From contig NJFT01000012.1 of the NCBI GenBank assembly GCA_002221725.1, positions 186,001 to 250,000 on the forward strand: a stretch of DNA of 64,000 nt. The letters are read 5' to 3'. A program made the position numbers and the translations under genes. Positions 1-11,676 of this stretch are shown here, piece after piece. Positions within the stretch are counted from its first letter, which is position 1; each line of letters begins with the position of its first letter. This DNA comes from Scedosporium boydii (taxonomy: Eukaryota > Ascomycota > Sordariomycetes > Microascales > Microascaceae). The notes beneath the pieces were generated by a model. That model was not told where the DNA came from, did not search any database, and saw only the letters and a list, made by a program, of their open reading frames with translations.

Positions 1-3000
1 GGCGCCCGTCGAACCCTCTTCACCCAGGTGGGTATTGGGCTTTAGGAATCGTATTTGTTTGTAACCGTTCGCGTGCCGCCACTCTCGCGTCATTTGGGAC
101 CATGCTGAAGCCGGGGTTACCTTAAAGGCGCGACCTGCTCGTCTTGTAGCTTTGGACCCTTCCCTATGGGAGGACCTCCTCTGGGCTGCTTGCGTCATGT
201 ATACTGGGGCGTCCAGCACCTCGACGGACATGACATGTTTCCTACGACCGGATCCCCATTGCGGCCCACCGGTCTCATCGTCTGTAGGCGCGTCGGTACT
301 TGCATGCGAGAACTCAGGGGGGATGTAAGGTCGAGGATGTGACTCTTTCATCCGTGCTTTTAAATCCTGGAACCGTGGAAGATTAGGATCGATCCCAGCC
401 TCCACAAGCAGATAACAATCTGATATCGTTCCGGCGGAGTTGCGGAACGCAAAGGTGTTCTCGACGGCCTCCTTTTTCTTTACCAGCTCCTTCACTGCAC
501 GTTGGCTAATTGTGTAGGTTGGGATGTTGTCGCCAGTGAATGTCTTATGCCACACCTTCAAAATAGCATGCCACAGCGAAATCCGCGATGGGAATGCGCC
601 ATCATTGTTTTTGATAAGGTATTTGATGATCTCCTTGGCCCGTAGAACATCCCTCGCATCCCCGATCAGAGCAGTGTCTAGTAGTGCCGGGGAGGGTTCG
701 AATGCTGGTACTGAACGGAGCTTAGTTTGGAGATCATCAGCGCCTTGCAAGGCGATTCCCGGGGTTTCGGCGCTGCTGACGCCATTGGTAGTGGCAGGAG
801 GCGCAACCGAAGACTGTGTCTCAGTATTTTCTGGTTCGGGACGCACACTAGGGTCGGCAGATCTCTCAGGAGTTTGGGTAGGATTAGCCAAGGCCAATGT
901 ACTGGAGTCCTGGGCCGCCCGCTGCAACAACACTTCGCCCTTCCGAGGAGGAGATGAACATGGACCTCGCGTCTTTCGAGTCCCTTGATTTCGCTTCTTA
1001 CTGGGCGGACTTGGCCCGTCCGGATGATGCGAAAGGTCGATGGTACTATCCCGGGTTTGCACGAGGCAGTCGTCGATCAAGCCACCGATGAACGGCTCTT
1101 GTGCTGCCATCAGGTTGCCGAAGTTGTCAGAAATTTGAGTATTGTTTGAAGAACCGTCGCGTACGAGTGATGGGCCCGTGGTCGGTGGTTCAGGTGTGAA
1201 GGGTCGGACTTGAATAGTGCTATCACCTTTCCAATTCCTGAAGTTCCTTAAGGCCTTAGATTCCACTGCTCGTCCAGCCGTGCCAGGAACTTTTCGGGAA
1301 CGACCCCGATGGGAGACACGGTTGACGCGGGGCAGTGGTTTTGCAACAAAGTCCGGGTTGCATGACGTACGGGATTTCCTTTGATGATACTTCAGGCCAA
1401 CGTCATTCTTCCAAGAGCCACCGCACTTCTCGCACGTAAAAGGTTTACTGTTCGATGCGGACGGTACTTTTCTCTTTGTTTTTCTGGAACTCTCGCTGGC
1501 GGGCTCTTTCCGCGGGCGGCCGCGTTTTCGAGCGGGAACGATCTGCTTGTTCTCAATCGACACCGTATCCGACACTGCCATCCCTGTCTTCCTCTTCTTC
1601 TTCCCCTTCCCGTCCGAGGCAGCATCGAAATGGAATGGTCGTTTGCGGCCACTAACGACGGCTCTGGCACTCCTCGTATGCGGCTCATTACTGGGGCTGG
1701 GACGCCCGAGCCGACTAGGGCCGAAGCCATATATAGTTTCGCTGGATTGGGTTCCGTATGGACTGGCTCGCGGCGGCTTCTCATCGGGGAAGAACTTGTA
1801 GAAAGCGAACCGGCCACTCCGACAGAATTCTTTGCGGGCACGAAACTGGCGAAGATAATCAGGCTGGAGGTTTTTCAGGGAGACAGCGGTTGATATAGCT
1901 GCGACGTGCCGCTCAAAAAAGACTCCAATGGTGTTGAAAGCGAGACCTTTGTTTGTGATGCCCTTCTCTCCTGATCCTAGTATTACCTCAAGGACTCCTG
2001 TGGTCAGGGGCTTGTCTGGACACCACCTTTCGGTGGGGTTTGAACCGATGGCATCATCCTTAGGCATCTTCGCACTGAGCTTTTTCGGTTCATGATTGTT
2101 CCCGACCTTGAAAGCAGAGCCGCCGCCGGATATGAAGGCGGCTAGATCCTCTGGTGTGATGTCTCTTTTGAATTTGATACAGTCGCGAAATATTCTGTTT
2201 CCCATGCTTGCTGTCACGTATTGCAACAGGCCAAGTTCGATGAAAAACCGGCAGGTCCGAGTAACTACCTTCATCTGCCAAGGATGCCCGGCCACGCCCA
2301 GCTTCATCCGCAAGTCTTGATATCGGATGACGCCAAACTCTTTGACCACACCCATAATCGATCGTCCAAGAGTGGCGTAGTCGATGGTATTACCGGACCA
2401 GTGGTGGCGCCAGGGGACGGGCTCGAGATCGCCAACGATGGCATCGCGTGGGAAATCAGTGTTACAAATCTCGGCAATAGTTTCGGTGGACTGCTTCTTG
2501 ATTTGGACGGTGGGCGCGAAGGGCTTCAGCCAAAGCTTGCTGGTCTTGCATCCGCGCGCAAGGATTGGCCTTTTTACGATGTATCCTTTCCGAGCCAGTG
2601 CGTCGGTGCGCTTGGGAAGTGAGCGCTTATCCTGGCCGACCAATCTAGTAAGGTCTCCTTGTAGAATACCGTCTTCCATGACGGATGCAATGCCAACAAG
2701 CGCAAGCCACTCGAACCTAGTGACTTTTTGGTAGTCGATTCCATGACCAGTTAGACATCCCCACAGCCTGCTCTCGGTGACATAGATTCTAGGTCGGACC
2801 AAGGGCAGCTCGGCTGCCGGAGCTCTCTTCTTCCCTGCCGAACTTTGTAAAACGGGAGAGAGAAGGCCGGAAGATTCCGTTGGAAGCGGCTGTGATCCAT
2901 CTTCGGGAATGGATAGAAGCTCGTCGAGGCTAAGGTGGTTCCACTGTCTATTCTCGCCGACAGACACGTCAGGTCTTGCCGTGACCCAGCGCCAAATACT

Positions 3001-3382
3001 TCTATTTCCCTCAGTTACACGTGAAACAATGGGCAGCTGGTTAGAGGAGGCATCTGCATCAGTTGACTGATCTGCCGCCTTCCTTTCTGGGCCCTCAGAA
3101 TCTCCGGAAAAAGATATAAGTGTGGTGAGAAATTCCTCAACCGAGCATCCTATGCATTAGTGTTAGTTAATGTAATTTGAAAAGTTTAACTTAGGAAGGC
3201 GAGCCAAAAGTGGGATCGCACGCCTGCCGACCTGCGAGTCGCATAGCCCCAACGGAACCAACATGAGAGACTTGGGTGGGAGGGTGTAGCGATGGGGGTA
3301 GGATGTACTAACCTTTGTAACCGGCGCATGCAATCCTCAGGATGAGACCCTCTATAGAGCTCTCGAGGTGTTTCCCGCGCAT
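1..3382 (-). CDS. tfc3: TFIIIC largest subunit (Tfc3/tau138, B-block binding), N-terminal part; C-terminus beyond left edge
   Basis: Subunit of RNA polymerase III factor TFIIIC that binds the B-block of tRNA gene promoters in the nucleus. The ATG is at 3382; exon 1 is 3313-3382 (23 codons plus 1 nt), a 163 bp intron spans 3150-3312 (donor GTTAGT), and exon 2 runs from 3149 to the window edge. I translated exon 2 in several places down to base 1 and met no stop, giving about 1073 residues here. Exon 1 contains HLESSIEGLILRIACAGYKG, typical of the family N-terminus. The winged-helix B-block domain lies around residues 150-215 and includes GQDKRSLPKRTDALARKGYI. A basic AT-hook-like RKRGRPRK lies near residue 565 and a C2HC zinc-finger-like segment (CEKC...H...C) near 596. 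Family assignment rests on the B-block motif. The rest of the window portion is low-complexity and poorly diagnostic. The C-terminal half cannot be assessed. Confidence 0.86.
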
Positions 3383-3843
3383 GATGGAAAATGGATGATT
3401 CTTAGCATACTGAAGTGGTGGGTGGATAAAAAAAAAAGTGGCAAGAAACTTAAGATGAATCGAAAGCGGGAAAGGCTGAGCAGATTTTGAAGCTGGTGGG
3501 TAAGAATAAGGTTGAGTGACATCAATGTTGTTCGGAAAAAGAATGGTTAATCTCTACTGTGACAACCACACATGGAGAGGTCGTCGTCCACATCGGAACG
3601 TGCAACATGAAGCTTGTCCTTTACAAAAGAAAAAAAAAAGAAAAAAAAATTAGACTCTAGATGATTTTTTGCAGGAGGGTTTGATTTACGTGGTCGCGTC
3701 CACTAGCATTTGGTTGAGGAAGGTGCGATGGATTACCTTGGGGGCACGCACACGACCATCGATTGCAGCGTGAGCAGGAGCACAGAAAACTAGATATATA
3801 TATAAGGGTATGGGATTCCGGCATTGAGGCCTAGATCTTGTAT
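3383..3843. other. Intergenic: promoter of tfc3 and 3' end of the next gene
   Basis: A 461 bp spacer between two leftward genes. It holds A-rich runs near 3428-3440 and 3630-3650 and a short (TA) run near 3792-3802. No ORF or RNA gene is recognisable. Confidence 0.6.
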
Positions 3844-4737
3844 TCATATCTGGGCGGTAAGCTTAGCGGATACCTTGGGAAGCACGGGTGGCGCCTGGGC
3901 TACATCCCGCAGCCGTGGTTTATTTTCTCCCCTCTTACGTCTTAGTTCTTCCCAAGGGTCTTCCTCTTTCTGGGCCTTTTTCCCACGTTTGCGCTTGTTT
4001 TTGCGCTTGCCTCCCTTCGAACCTCCATCCAAGCTATTCATGAAATCAATACCCGATGTCATAAGTAAGGATCCATTCTCCATCTCCCGCTCAGCAGCTA
4101 GCTCGAGTTCCTCCTCTCGCCGTTCCTGAATCTTTCGTTCTTCTGCTCGCCATTGGTCGTAGAGCTTATGCATCTTCTTCTCTTTCAAGGTGCGATACAC
4201 CTTTAAACCCAGTGGATCCTTGCCTCCTTTGGTAGTCTTCGTGATGAGCCCGGATACCGGAATAGCAGCATCGACACGGGCAGAAAAGTCAGAGAGTGAT
4301 TCTCCTGGCCGTATAGAGGGTGCGGTGACTTGTTCCTCTGTTTCCTTAGCCTCCTTGACCTCCTTCGTCTTTTTGGCTGACGATGATGGCTTTTTCACGC
4401 TTTTAGGGGCGCCATCGTCTAAGCCAGATTGTATTTTCTTGCCGCTCGCAAACGCCATCATCCTTTTGAATGCCCTAGGCGTATCATCCTTTCCAGCGGC
4501 ACTGCGGCCTCTCTTCCGTTTTGTACCGCTAGACGCTGGAGCTGAGGAGGCTGCCGAACTTGACTCGGCACGTTTGCGACTGGAGAGCGGAGCAAGAGGC
4601 CTTGCAACTCTTGTTGGGGGAAGGTCATAACTATGTATACCGTTAGATACTGGGTCTTTGCCCAGGATGCGAAGAATACAAGCCCGCTAGACTTACTCTG
4701 TGGGGTCTGTACCCTTTCGGGTATGTTTGTGTGGCAT
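3844..4737 (-). CDS. Conserved fungal basic protein, nucleolar-type, unknown function
   Basis: Two exons: 4697-4737 (13 codons plus 2 nt, donor GTAAGT) and 3844-4630, with a 66 bp intron ending CATAG. The product is about 275 aa. It starts MPHKHTRKGTDPTDYDLPPT and continues through a Ser/Ala/basic stretch with nuclear-localisation-like KRKRGR. A conserved-looking core includes RPGESLSDFSARVDAAIPVSGL (given here only as a location marker, about residues 120-140 of the spliced protein), followed by a long charged helix (KEKKMHKLYDQWRAEERK) and a very basic KRKNKRKRGKK segment. It ends with DPWEELRRKR and DVAQAPP. I recognise the overall pattern as a protein conserved across filamentous ascomycetes but cannot name a function. 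The composition suggests a nucleolar or ribosome-biogenesis role (inference). The gene is divergent from MGM1 across about 540 bp. The C-terminus stops soon after DVAQAPP; a further exon was looked for and not found. Confidence 0.8.
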
Positions 4738-5279
4738 TGTGTTGACTGATGTCCTGGAAGCTTGCGAATAGAGGATTTGGACGTCCAGACTGGGAAAAAA
4801 AGTTATTGGCCTGGCGGAAACTATACAAGTATACAAAGGTACAAAGGCATTGAGAACAATTATGCGCCTATCGAGGCCAGGCTTGTTAAGAGCGTTTTAG
4901 GCCCACAATAAGCTTAAGATTAGATGAGTTGAGGTTAGTGGATTAATAAGACTACGGCACGTGCGGGTCCCCCCGCGACAGGAGATGGGTGCGAGCTCAA
5001 CGCGTGGCGACCTCCCATCACTTGATACACTGCCACTCGTTTCACACGCCACTGGACTGGACACACACTACAACAGACCACACCTACGACTGCATATGGG
5101 TGACATGATATATTCAATAAATGTCCCTCTTAACGACCACCCATTAACGCTGTCATAGGCGTCCTGGCCATCTTTTCAGAAATCACCCCTTCTAAGGGCG
5201 TGCTTGGAGATATCGGATACTCTCCCACTGGGAGTCCCTTCTACCTAAACTCATCTCGCCCTGCTTCCCTTCGATCACA
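4738..5279. promoter_or_regulatory. Divergent promoter between the basic-protein gene and MGM1
   Basis: A 542 bp head-to-head spacer that must contain both promoters. The stretch directly upstream of 5280 is pyrimidine-rich (ctcatctcgccctgcttccc), typical of fungal 5' leaders. No specific operator is identified. Confidence 0.55.
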
Positions 5280-8098
5280 ATGAGCGCGCGCATACTCCTT
5301 CGACAGGCCAATCGTTTGGCCGCGCAACCCGGACTTGTGAGGCCAGCGCCATGGAGACGGATTGGCCGCGCAAACGTGACCGCGTACCATAACGCCGTCC
5401 TAGTCAGAAATGCGTCCTTTGCTCGCTTCTTGCCCAAGCTCGCCGCCAAATTTATTCGTGTTCCAGCGATGTTCGGTGGCATAGCAGTTGGGGCGCTTGC
5501 TTGGGTTCAGTACCAAACAATCCGTAAGCCTCCGTTATCGTGTTTGCCCTTGGACCATGAATGTACTAACTGATAGATAGAGGCGGGCAACCATGCCATA
5601 AATATATTTAACAATACCAGAGAAGCCGTTTCCGATACCGCGTCCGGCATTTTCGACAGCGCGAGGGACATAGCAAAACAAACGGCCTTGGGGTTTGAGA
5701 GAACTCGAGACGGTGCGAAGGAGACTTGGAACGGGTGGATGCAAGATATATTAAAGCCTTCGCCCGAAGGCTCCTCGGACGGTGGTCAGTCTGGCGGAGG
5801 TGGCCCTCCAAAACAAAGCAGGGCCGGGGCTGCTACAGCTGCTGCTACCGCCCTCGCCTACGACCAGGCCTCTCAGGATGACACGGCGGACCAAAGAGTG
5901 GAGCGCGATGACCAGATGATGGCTTTGACCAAGGAGATGATTGAAATTCGAAACATTCTTCAGAGGATTGGGCAATCCAGCACACTCACACTTCCTTCTA
6001 TTGTTGTGATCGGATCGCAGTCGTCAGGGAAGAGCTCTGTTCTTGAGGCCATCGTTGGACACGAGTTTCTCCCTAAAGGATCCAATATGGTCACGAGGAG
6101 GCCGATCGAGTTGACGCTTGTCAATACCCCGGATTCAGTGGTTGATTATGGTGAATTCCCGGATTTGGGCCTAAGAAAGATTACAGACTTTTCATCCGTC
6201 CAGCGCACATTGACGGAGCTGAACCAGGCCATTCCAGACTCAGTTTGCGTCTCCGATGACCCAATCCGCTTGTCTATTTATTCGCCCAATGTCCCGGACT
6301 TGTCGCTGATTGACCTTCCGGGGTACATACAAGTGGTCGGCGAAAACCAACCCCTCGAGCTCAAACAGAAAATATCGGAACTTTGCGACAAATACATCAA
6401 AGCACCTAACGTCATCTTGGCAGTTTCTGCTGCGGATGTTGACCTTGCCAACTCCACTGCCTTGAGGGCGAGCCGCCGGGTCGACCCTAGAGGGGAGCGA
6501 ACTATCGGTGTCGTCACGAAGATGGACCTCGTGGACGCCTCCCGGGGCTCTTCCATTCTCAAGGACAAGCAGTACCCGCTACGACTAGGCTATGTCGGGG
6601 TAGTGTCTAAGGCGCCGGTGCAAACTGTTGGCCTCTTCAAAAAAGGACCGCGCAACCTGATGACGGCTATTGCACAGAATGAAGAGGCGTTCTTCTCCTC
6701 TCACATGGAGGAATTCGGGCCAAGGACCGGCGTCAGTACGGGCACGACTGTTTTGAGGAAGAAATTGATCAATGTGCTAGAGCAGACCATGTCGGCCAGC
6801 CTTCGGACAACAGGTGAGGCCATAGAACGAGAGCTCAAAGACACTACCTACAAGTTCAAGTCCCAGTTCAACGACAGGCCCATCTCGGCTGAAACCTATC
6901 TATCGGAGTGTCTGGATGACTTCAAACATTCATTTAGAAAGTTCAAGGACTCGTTCGGTCTCCCCCAGATGCGGGATCTCTTGAAGAATGAGCTGGATCA
7001 GAAGATTCTTGATTTGCTAGCGGAGAGATACTGGAACAAGCCCATTCGGGACCTCTCTCCGGCGTCACCAGAACCTCTTGAGAGCTCCCTCGCGGATTTA
7101 CCGAGGGCTGCTGGAGACTCACCTTATTGGACTCGACAGTTAGAAGCATCCTCCTCGTCTCTCACTGAATGCGGCGTCGGGCACCTATCGACCGTTGCTC
7201 TAAAGGAAGCCCTCGAGTCTCATTTCATCGGCCTGGTGGACGAGTCCCGTTTCAAAGACAATCCGCTCGCAAGAAGAGCAATTGTCGAAGCAGCCTCATC
7301 CATTCTGAATGAACGATTCTACCCGACAGTCGACGGCGTGGAGCATGCCATCAAACCCTACAAATTTCGACTCAATATTGACGATCATGAGTGGAAAGAA
7401 GGAAGGGAGCACTCCGCCGTTCTTCTGCAGAAAGAGCTTAAACTATGCCAGTCGGCGTTAAAGGACGTGGAGGCGTCTGTCGGAGGCTGGCGGAAGCTAA
7501 AGGATGTTATGTCGTTCGTTGATAAGGCAAGGCGGGGCGAAGTCATTGTCGATGGTGACAGCGAGAACCGTACTGGCGCCGGTGGGTTTAGTGCTGATCT
7601 CTTAGCAGAAGGTAAGATGAATTTGTTTTGCGCAGCGATCCTCTGGCCTCATTGATTACACCAAAGCTAATACGTACTCGTCTACCTTTTTTAGGTCGTA
7701 AAGCTGTCTTCCTCCGTGACAGGAGCGACATACTCAACATGCGACTAAAGGCAGTAAAGTCGAAGCAATGTGCAGACCTGAAGAACAAGATGTACTGCCC
7801 CGAAGTCTTTCTCGACGCCGCTGCCCGGAAGCTCACAGCTACTTCTGTCCTTTTCTTGGACGTCGAGCTTCTTTCGGAGTTTTACGGCAACATGCCCCAC
7901 GCTCTTGACCTAAACATTGGCCGGAAGCTTTCCGACGAGGAAGTCGAGAGGTTTGCAATGAGGGATCCCAAAGTGAGGAGGCATCTGGAGATGATGCGAA
8001 GAAAGGAGCTCCTGGAGCAGGCTCTGGAAAAGATGAATAACTTGAGGCGACGGGAGTCGAGGGAGCTTGACCGGAGGTCCAGATTCTCCTTTAAATGA
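5280..8098 (+). CDS. MGM1: Mitochondrial dynamin-like GTPase Mgm1 (OPA1 family)
   Basis: Inner-membrane/intermembrane-space dynamin that drives mitochondrial inner-membrane fusion and cristae shape. Three exons: 5280-5523, 5581-7611 and 7695-8098 (892 aa, normal family length); introns of 57 and 83 bp restore frame exactly. The N-terminus is an Arg-rich, acid-poor mitochondrial presequence. A single hydrophobic segment at about residues 62-77 (AMFGGIAVGALAWVQYQT) fits the long-form anchor. A Gly/Pro linker and Ala-rich stretch (AGAATAAATALAY, about 163-175) follow. GTPase motifs are clear: G1 GSQSSGKS at 226-233, switch threonine in MVTRRP, G3 DLPG at 326-329 and G4 TKMD at 394-397. The C-terminal exon carries the GED-like helical region. 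The start is chosen because the presequence follows at once and exon 1 joins in frame. It is convergent with ZRG17, 445 bp apart. Confidence 0.95.
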
Positions 8099-8543
8099 GC
8101 GACCTGGAGGTGACGGTGGACCAAGTCATCTACTTTTTGGTTCAAGCTTAGAGGGATCTCGTCCTCGGAGTTGTCCGGTGTATCCTGTCTTCTGGTATTA
8201 GGGAAGATGTCCTGGCCAGATTCCAGGGCTTCCCCCGAGATACTGCCGCCGAACGGTATGACCCTTGTAATTCAATGGCAAAAAAGCACGTGTGCGGTGG
8301 AGGACCATAGCTTCAATGTGTTAGTTGGCATAGACGACGATAGAACGATACCCCTCTCGAAGAATTTGTGGATTCGGAGAATAAAAATGTGTTTAGATAG
8401 TTTTCATGATTTACATTAGCTCATAGGAGACGCTCGTGTTCGACGGATTATGTGGCGGACTAATATTAGCCCAAGAGAAGTTTATGGTAAACTATGAGAG
8501 CATAACTAGAAAAAGAGGACTTAGATACAGAGAGGTTTGTTGT
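8099..8543. other. Convergent 3' intergenic region between MGM1 and ZRG17
   Basis: 445 bp between two stop codons, holding both 3' UTRs. AT-rich stretches lie near 8380-8480. No further ORF is supported. Confidence 0.6.
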
Positions 8544-9988
8544 CTACACATTTATATCCGTCGTCATCTGTATTGTTACATCCCACCTCAGACTACCTCC
8601 CTGGCCATAACCCTCGCCAAGCCGGCTCTGTATCAGAGACGCGATGCGATTTCTGAGCCGGCTCAGCGTGCCTTCGTCTGAGCCTTTGGGGACGCGGATC
8701 TTAAGGTTGGCCATACCGAGTCCGTAGTGAACTTGCCAGAACTGAGCCTCTTCGACGTGCGAAATGCTGGGGTCCGACTCGATTTCTTGCACAACGTCAC
8801 CCACGCTCTTGTTCCCTCCATATGACATCAAGAGCATCAGGCCTTGAGATATCGCAAGGCGAAGACCGAGGCCAAACATAGATATGGCAATGACAGCGCA
8901 GATGAGATGATCCAGCCCGGAGGAGTAATTGATACCGAGTAAGGAAAGGACCAGGAGGAGGAGGGAAAAGGATAAGGTGAGTACATGGAACGGGCTGGAG
9001 AGAATCCTGGGCATCGAGGCGAGGTAGGAGACACGCATGACCTTGGCAATGCGGGCATGGTTCCTTAGTCCATACGCAGATATCGCAGTTCCAACGATGG
9101 ACAAAGTAGCCGCCCAGCTAAGATTCCTCGGAGAGACCACCCCGTGGGCATTGTCGTGGCGGAGTTGGTGGTGATGGGATTCGTGCGAGCTTCCCGACTC
9201 GAGAGAGTGTCGGACGCCGTGGGAGACGAGGTCAAACCCGCCAAATAGGAGGAATATGGACAAGGCGAACCCCGCCAAAACTTCTGCCCGTTCCAGTCCA
9301 AAGGGATGCCGTATACTACTCCGTTTCCAAACTTCAAAGTTGCCGAGCACATCCACAGCAACGCAAATGGCTGCGCTCCCAGCGTCAAAGAAGACGAGGT
9401 GCGAGAGGGCGGTGAGGGCGAGGGACCCTTCGGAGCGGAAGAAGACGAACACGGCCACAACGAGATGGCAGAGGCACCAATATAACCTCACTCGCTGATC
9501 GTGATGCATACTACGCCATGCTTCCTTTACAGTCGGTACTGGGAGCGACGCAGGGAGGATCGGAGGGGGTCTCGGCGGAGGCTCTTGGAAGATTTGGTGC
9601 TGGGCAGAGACACTGCTGTGTTTATATCTGTGGCCACGGCGCTGGCCGACATTCTACACGTCGCGGTTAGTATATATACCCTTCCTATAAAGCGCCGAGC
9701 GACCAAACATCGCGGGCTTCCAACGCGCCAACTTACCGATTTCACTGGGGATGTCGATAGCACCTGCGTCTGGAAGTTGAAGGGATTCCTTGGCGCCTGG
9801 GGCTCCGCGTCATTTATAGTGTCATCCCCGGCCATTGAGGGCGGCCGGAGGCGATTGCTCGAATATTCGGTCTCGGGTGGGAAGGAGAAAGGTTGATGCA
9901 ATTCTTCGTCTTCAGTGTTGGCGATGGCAATGGTCGGTTGAGGTGGGGACGATGCAGGGGCGCAGATTGAAGGAAGGCTCGAATCCAT
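8544..9988 (-). CDS. ZRG17: Zrg17-type cation-diffusion-facilitator (ER zinc transporter)
   Basis: Family role: with partner Msc2 it moves zinc into the ER/secretory lumen. Exon 1 is 9737-9988 (ATG at 9988, MDSSLPS...), the intron is 9642-9736 (donor GTAAGT, acceptor GCCAG), and exon 2 is 8544-9641; total 449 aa. Upstream in-frame sequence to 10087 begins with GTG, so 9988 is the first usable ATG; an extra 5' exon cannot be excluded. The N-terminus (about 100 aa) is soluble. The conserved stretch KHSSVSAQHQIFQEPPPRPP follows, then the CDF membrane domain with VWKRSSIRHPFGLERAEVLA. A His-rich loop (HESHHHQLRHDNAH) between membrane helices is the likely zinc-handling element. The C-terminal cytosolic domain is CDF-like. 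This assignment is firmer than for generic CDFs because the SSIRHPFGLERAEVLAGFA motif is characteristic of Zrg17 homologues. Confidence 0.87.
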
Positions 9989-10659
9989 AGGCAACCCGGA
10001 TAGCGCGATCAAGGAACTAGCACAGAGCAGGACCGTTTCTAAGGGTCCCTGTTCGTAACTGCCAGCGCAACGACGACGACCAGGCACAAATATGGGCTAT
10101 TGCTTTCTTCTTTCCCCCTTCGAGATAGCCATGGACAACCTCGTTCAATCACGAATTAACGAGTTTCTCGAGTGGATCGATGGCATGCGGTGTTGCGAAC
10201 TTGAACACGTCGGCGATAAGACACAAGAAGGGAGACCGAACCCAAGCCTGCGCTGCGCTGGTGTGGGGGGGTTGCTTGGGTGCAAGGGGGCTCGATGATA
10301 CCTTGATGGATTGAGTTTGGAGCGCGTCACGTGGAGATGGAAGCGACATCAGCCTTCAAACTTGGAATCAGCAGCTGTGAGCCAGTGATGGATGAGGGTC
10401 AGCCGGTTGACCACAGTTTTCGGTGCATTCTTCAATCCAGATCGTCGAGCGCATTCATGAACCGAAGGTCCTCTTCTGAAAAATCGTCGATTTAGCAGGA
10501 TTCCGTCATTTGTTCGTTTCCCAACACACATCTTCTCCGCGCTCACCAGAGAAGTTTAGAAGGCCCAGGAAACAGGAAACGAATTTTGTAAAATTACATA
10601 AATTATATTGTATGAGGACGCCAATATCAATAAAAAACTTCGAACGTGCGACCATGCTT
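9989..10659. other. Intergenic: ZRG17 promoter and 3' region of the upstream gene
   Basis: 671 bp between two leftward genes. The pieces that look open here (for example 10145-10349) are low-complexity shadows. No RNA gene or repeat is recognised. Confidence 0.55.
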
Positions 10660-11676
10660 TCAATCGCCTGTAATCTTGGCATGTCTGAAATATTTCATCC
10701 CCACCCAGGCAACCATGACCCATATCCACGCCATGACGCAGGTCAGGATCAACAACGCCGGGTAGTACCCGACTATTGGCAAGGTCGGGTCGTCCTCGAG
10801 CTCCGGGGGTGCATACGGCGTGGTCCCAACATCCCACGCCCAACTCCAGACGCCAAAGCAGGATCCCATCCCGGTGACAAAGACGAACCATGTAACTATT
10901 AAAATAATCCAGCCCCAGGTCTCCGTTTCTCCATAGTCCCAATCTGCCTCTGTCGATGGAATAGATGTTGTTGATAGTCCGACAGCCGTATACGAAAGAG
11001 GCGCTCGCGCAATTTGGCTAGGCCGCCTCGCTGACGCTGTTTTGCGGTTGTTGAAGAACGAGTCGAGGCCGGATGAAAACGACAGGTTGGCCCGAAAGCC
11101 AGATGTAGTAGGTTGTGGCATGTGCAGCCCCTCGTCATCATCGGTAGTAGAGGTTGACTTGTAGGAGAGGGCCGAGCTATTTATCGATGTCGGCTGTATT
11201 CTCTGCGGAGCGTCTGCTGCCGTCCCAACAGACCCGAGGGCCGCTGACTCCTCTTCGTTCGAGCCATCGTTCGGGTCATCAAACGCAGGCCAGGGAGTCA
11301 CATCCGAAGTTTCGCTACGGCAGTCGCTATCCGATGCGATGGGCGGGGCTGATTCCGGGTCGTCGTGATCGTTCGTCGGCGCGTTGTGTTCGTTGCTCGC
11401 AAGGTACTCCCTCGGTTCCCGATTATCTCTCACTGCCGTCTCTCTTCCGAGAACGACCTTTCGAAGGGATGCCTTCCGCCGCTTGAGGTCAATCTGATGA
11501 GACCGAATCCCTCCCGAGGGAGCAGCGTTTAGGTAGACGTTCTCATGTCCCCCGATTTGGGTCTGGGCCTTGTCCGTTGTCGCGGGTGGGCGCATGAAGG
11601 GAAGACGTGACAGGATGCTTATCCGGGTGCTATTGCCTTTGAAGAAGCCAGAGTCCTCGTGGACTCTTAATTCCAT
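10660..11676 (-). CDS. Conserved fungal two-TM membrane protein, unknown function
   Basis: ORF of 338 aa from the ATG at 11676. The frame stays open upstream to about 11856 but from a TTG, so 11676 is taken as start; an upstream exon is possible. The first 245 residues are hydrophilic, Ser/Thr- and Asp-rich and probably disordered. Two strongly conserved-looking membrane segments close the protein: about 255-280 (WIILIVTWFVFVTGMGSCFG) and about 303-329 (YYPALLILTCVMAWIWVMVA). They are separated by an acidic loop, PPELEDDPTLPIVG. I recognise this C-terminal module as conserved in Pezizomycotina but know no function. A short basic tail (KYFRHAK) follows TM2. Confidence 0.72.
   Translation of the reverse strand: MELRVHEDSGFFKGNSTRISILSRLPFMRPPATTDKAQTQIGGHENVYLNAAPSGGIRSHQIDLKRRKASLRKVVLGRETAVRDNREPREYLASNEHNAPTNDHDDPESAPPIASDSDCRSETSDVTPWPAFDDPNDGSNEEESAALGSVGTAADAPQRIQPTSINSSALSYKSTSTTDDDEGLHMPQPTTSGFRANLSFSSGLDSFFNNRKTASARRPSQIARAPLSYTAVGLSTTSIPSTEADWDYGETETWGWIILIVTWFVFVTGMGSCFGVWSWAWDVGTTPYAPPELEDDPTLPIVGYYPALLILTCVMAWIWVMVAWVGMKYFRHAKITGD

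Noticed and set aside
524..2734. Many overlapping short + strand frames within the left 3 kb
   Set aside because: They are antisense shadows of the long minus-strand tfc3 exon, which is open through the whole stretch and carries family motifs.
10660..11676. Assignment of the two-TM protein to the PIG-P/Gpi19 family
   Set aside because: Only a loose resemblance (Trp/Tyr-rich TM pair with a YYP). The expected PIG-P spacing and motifs are not present.
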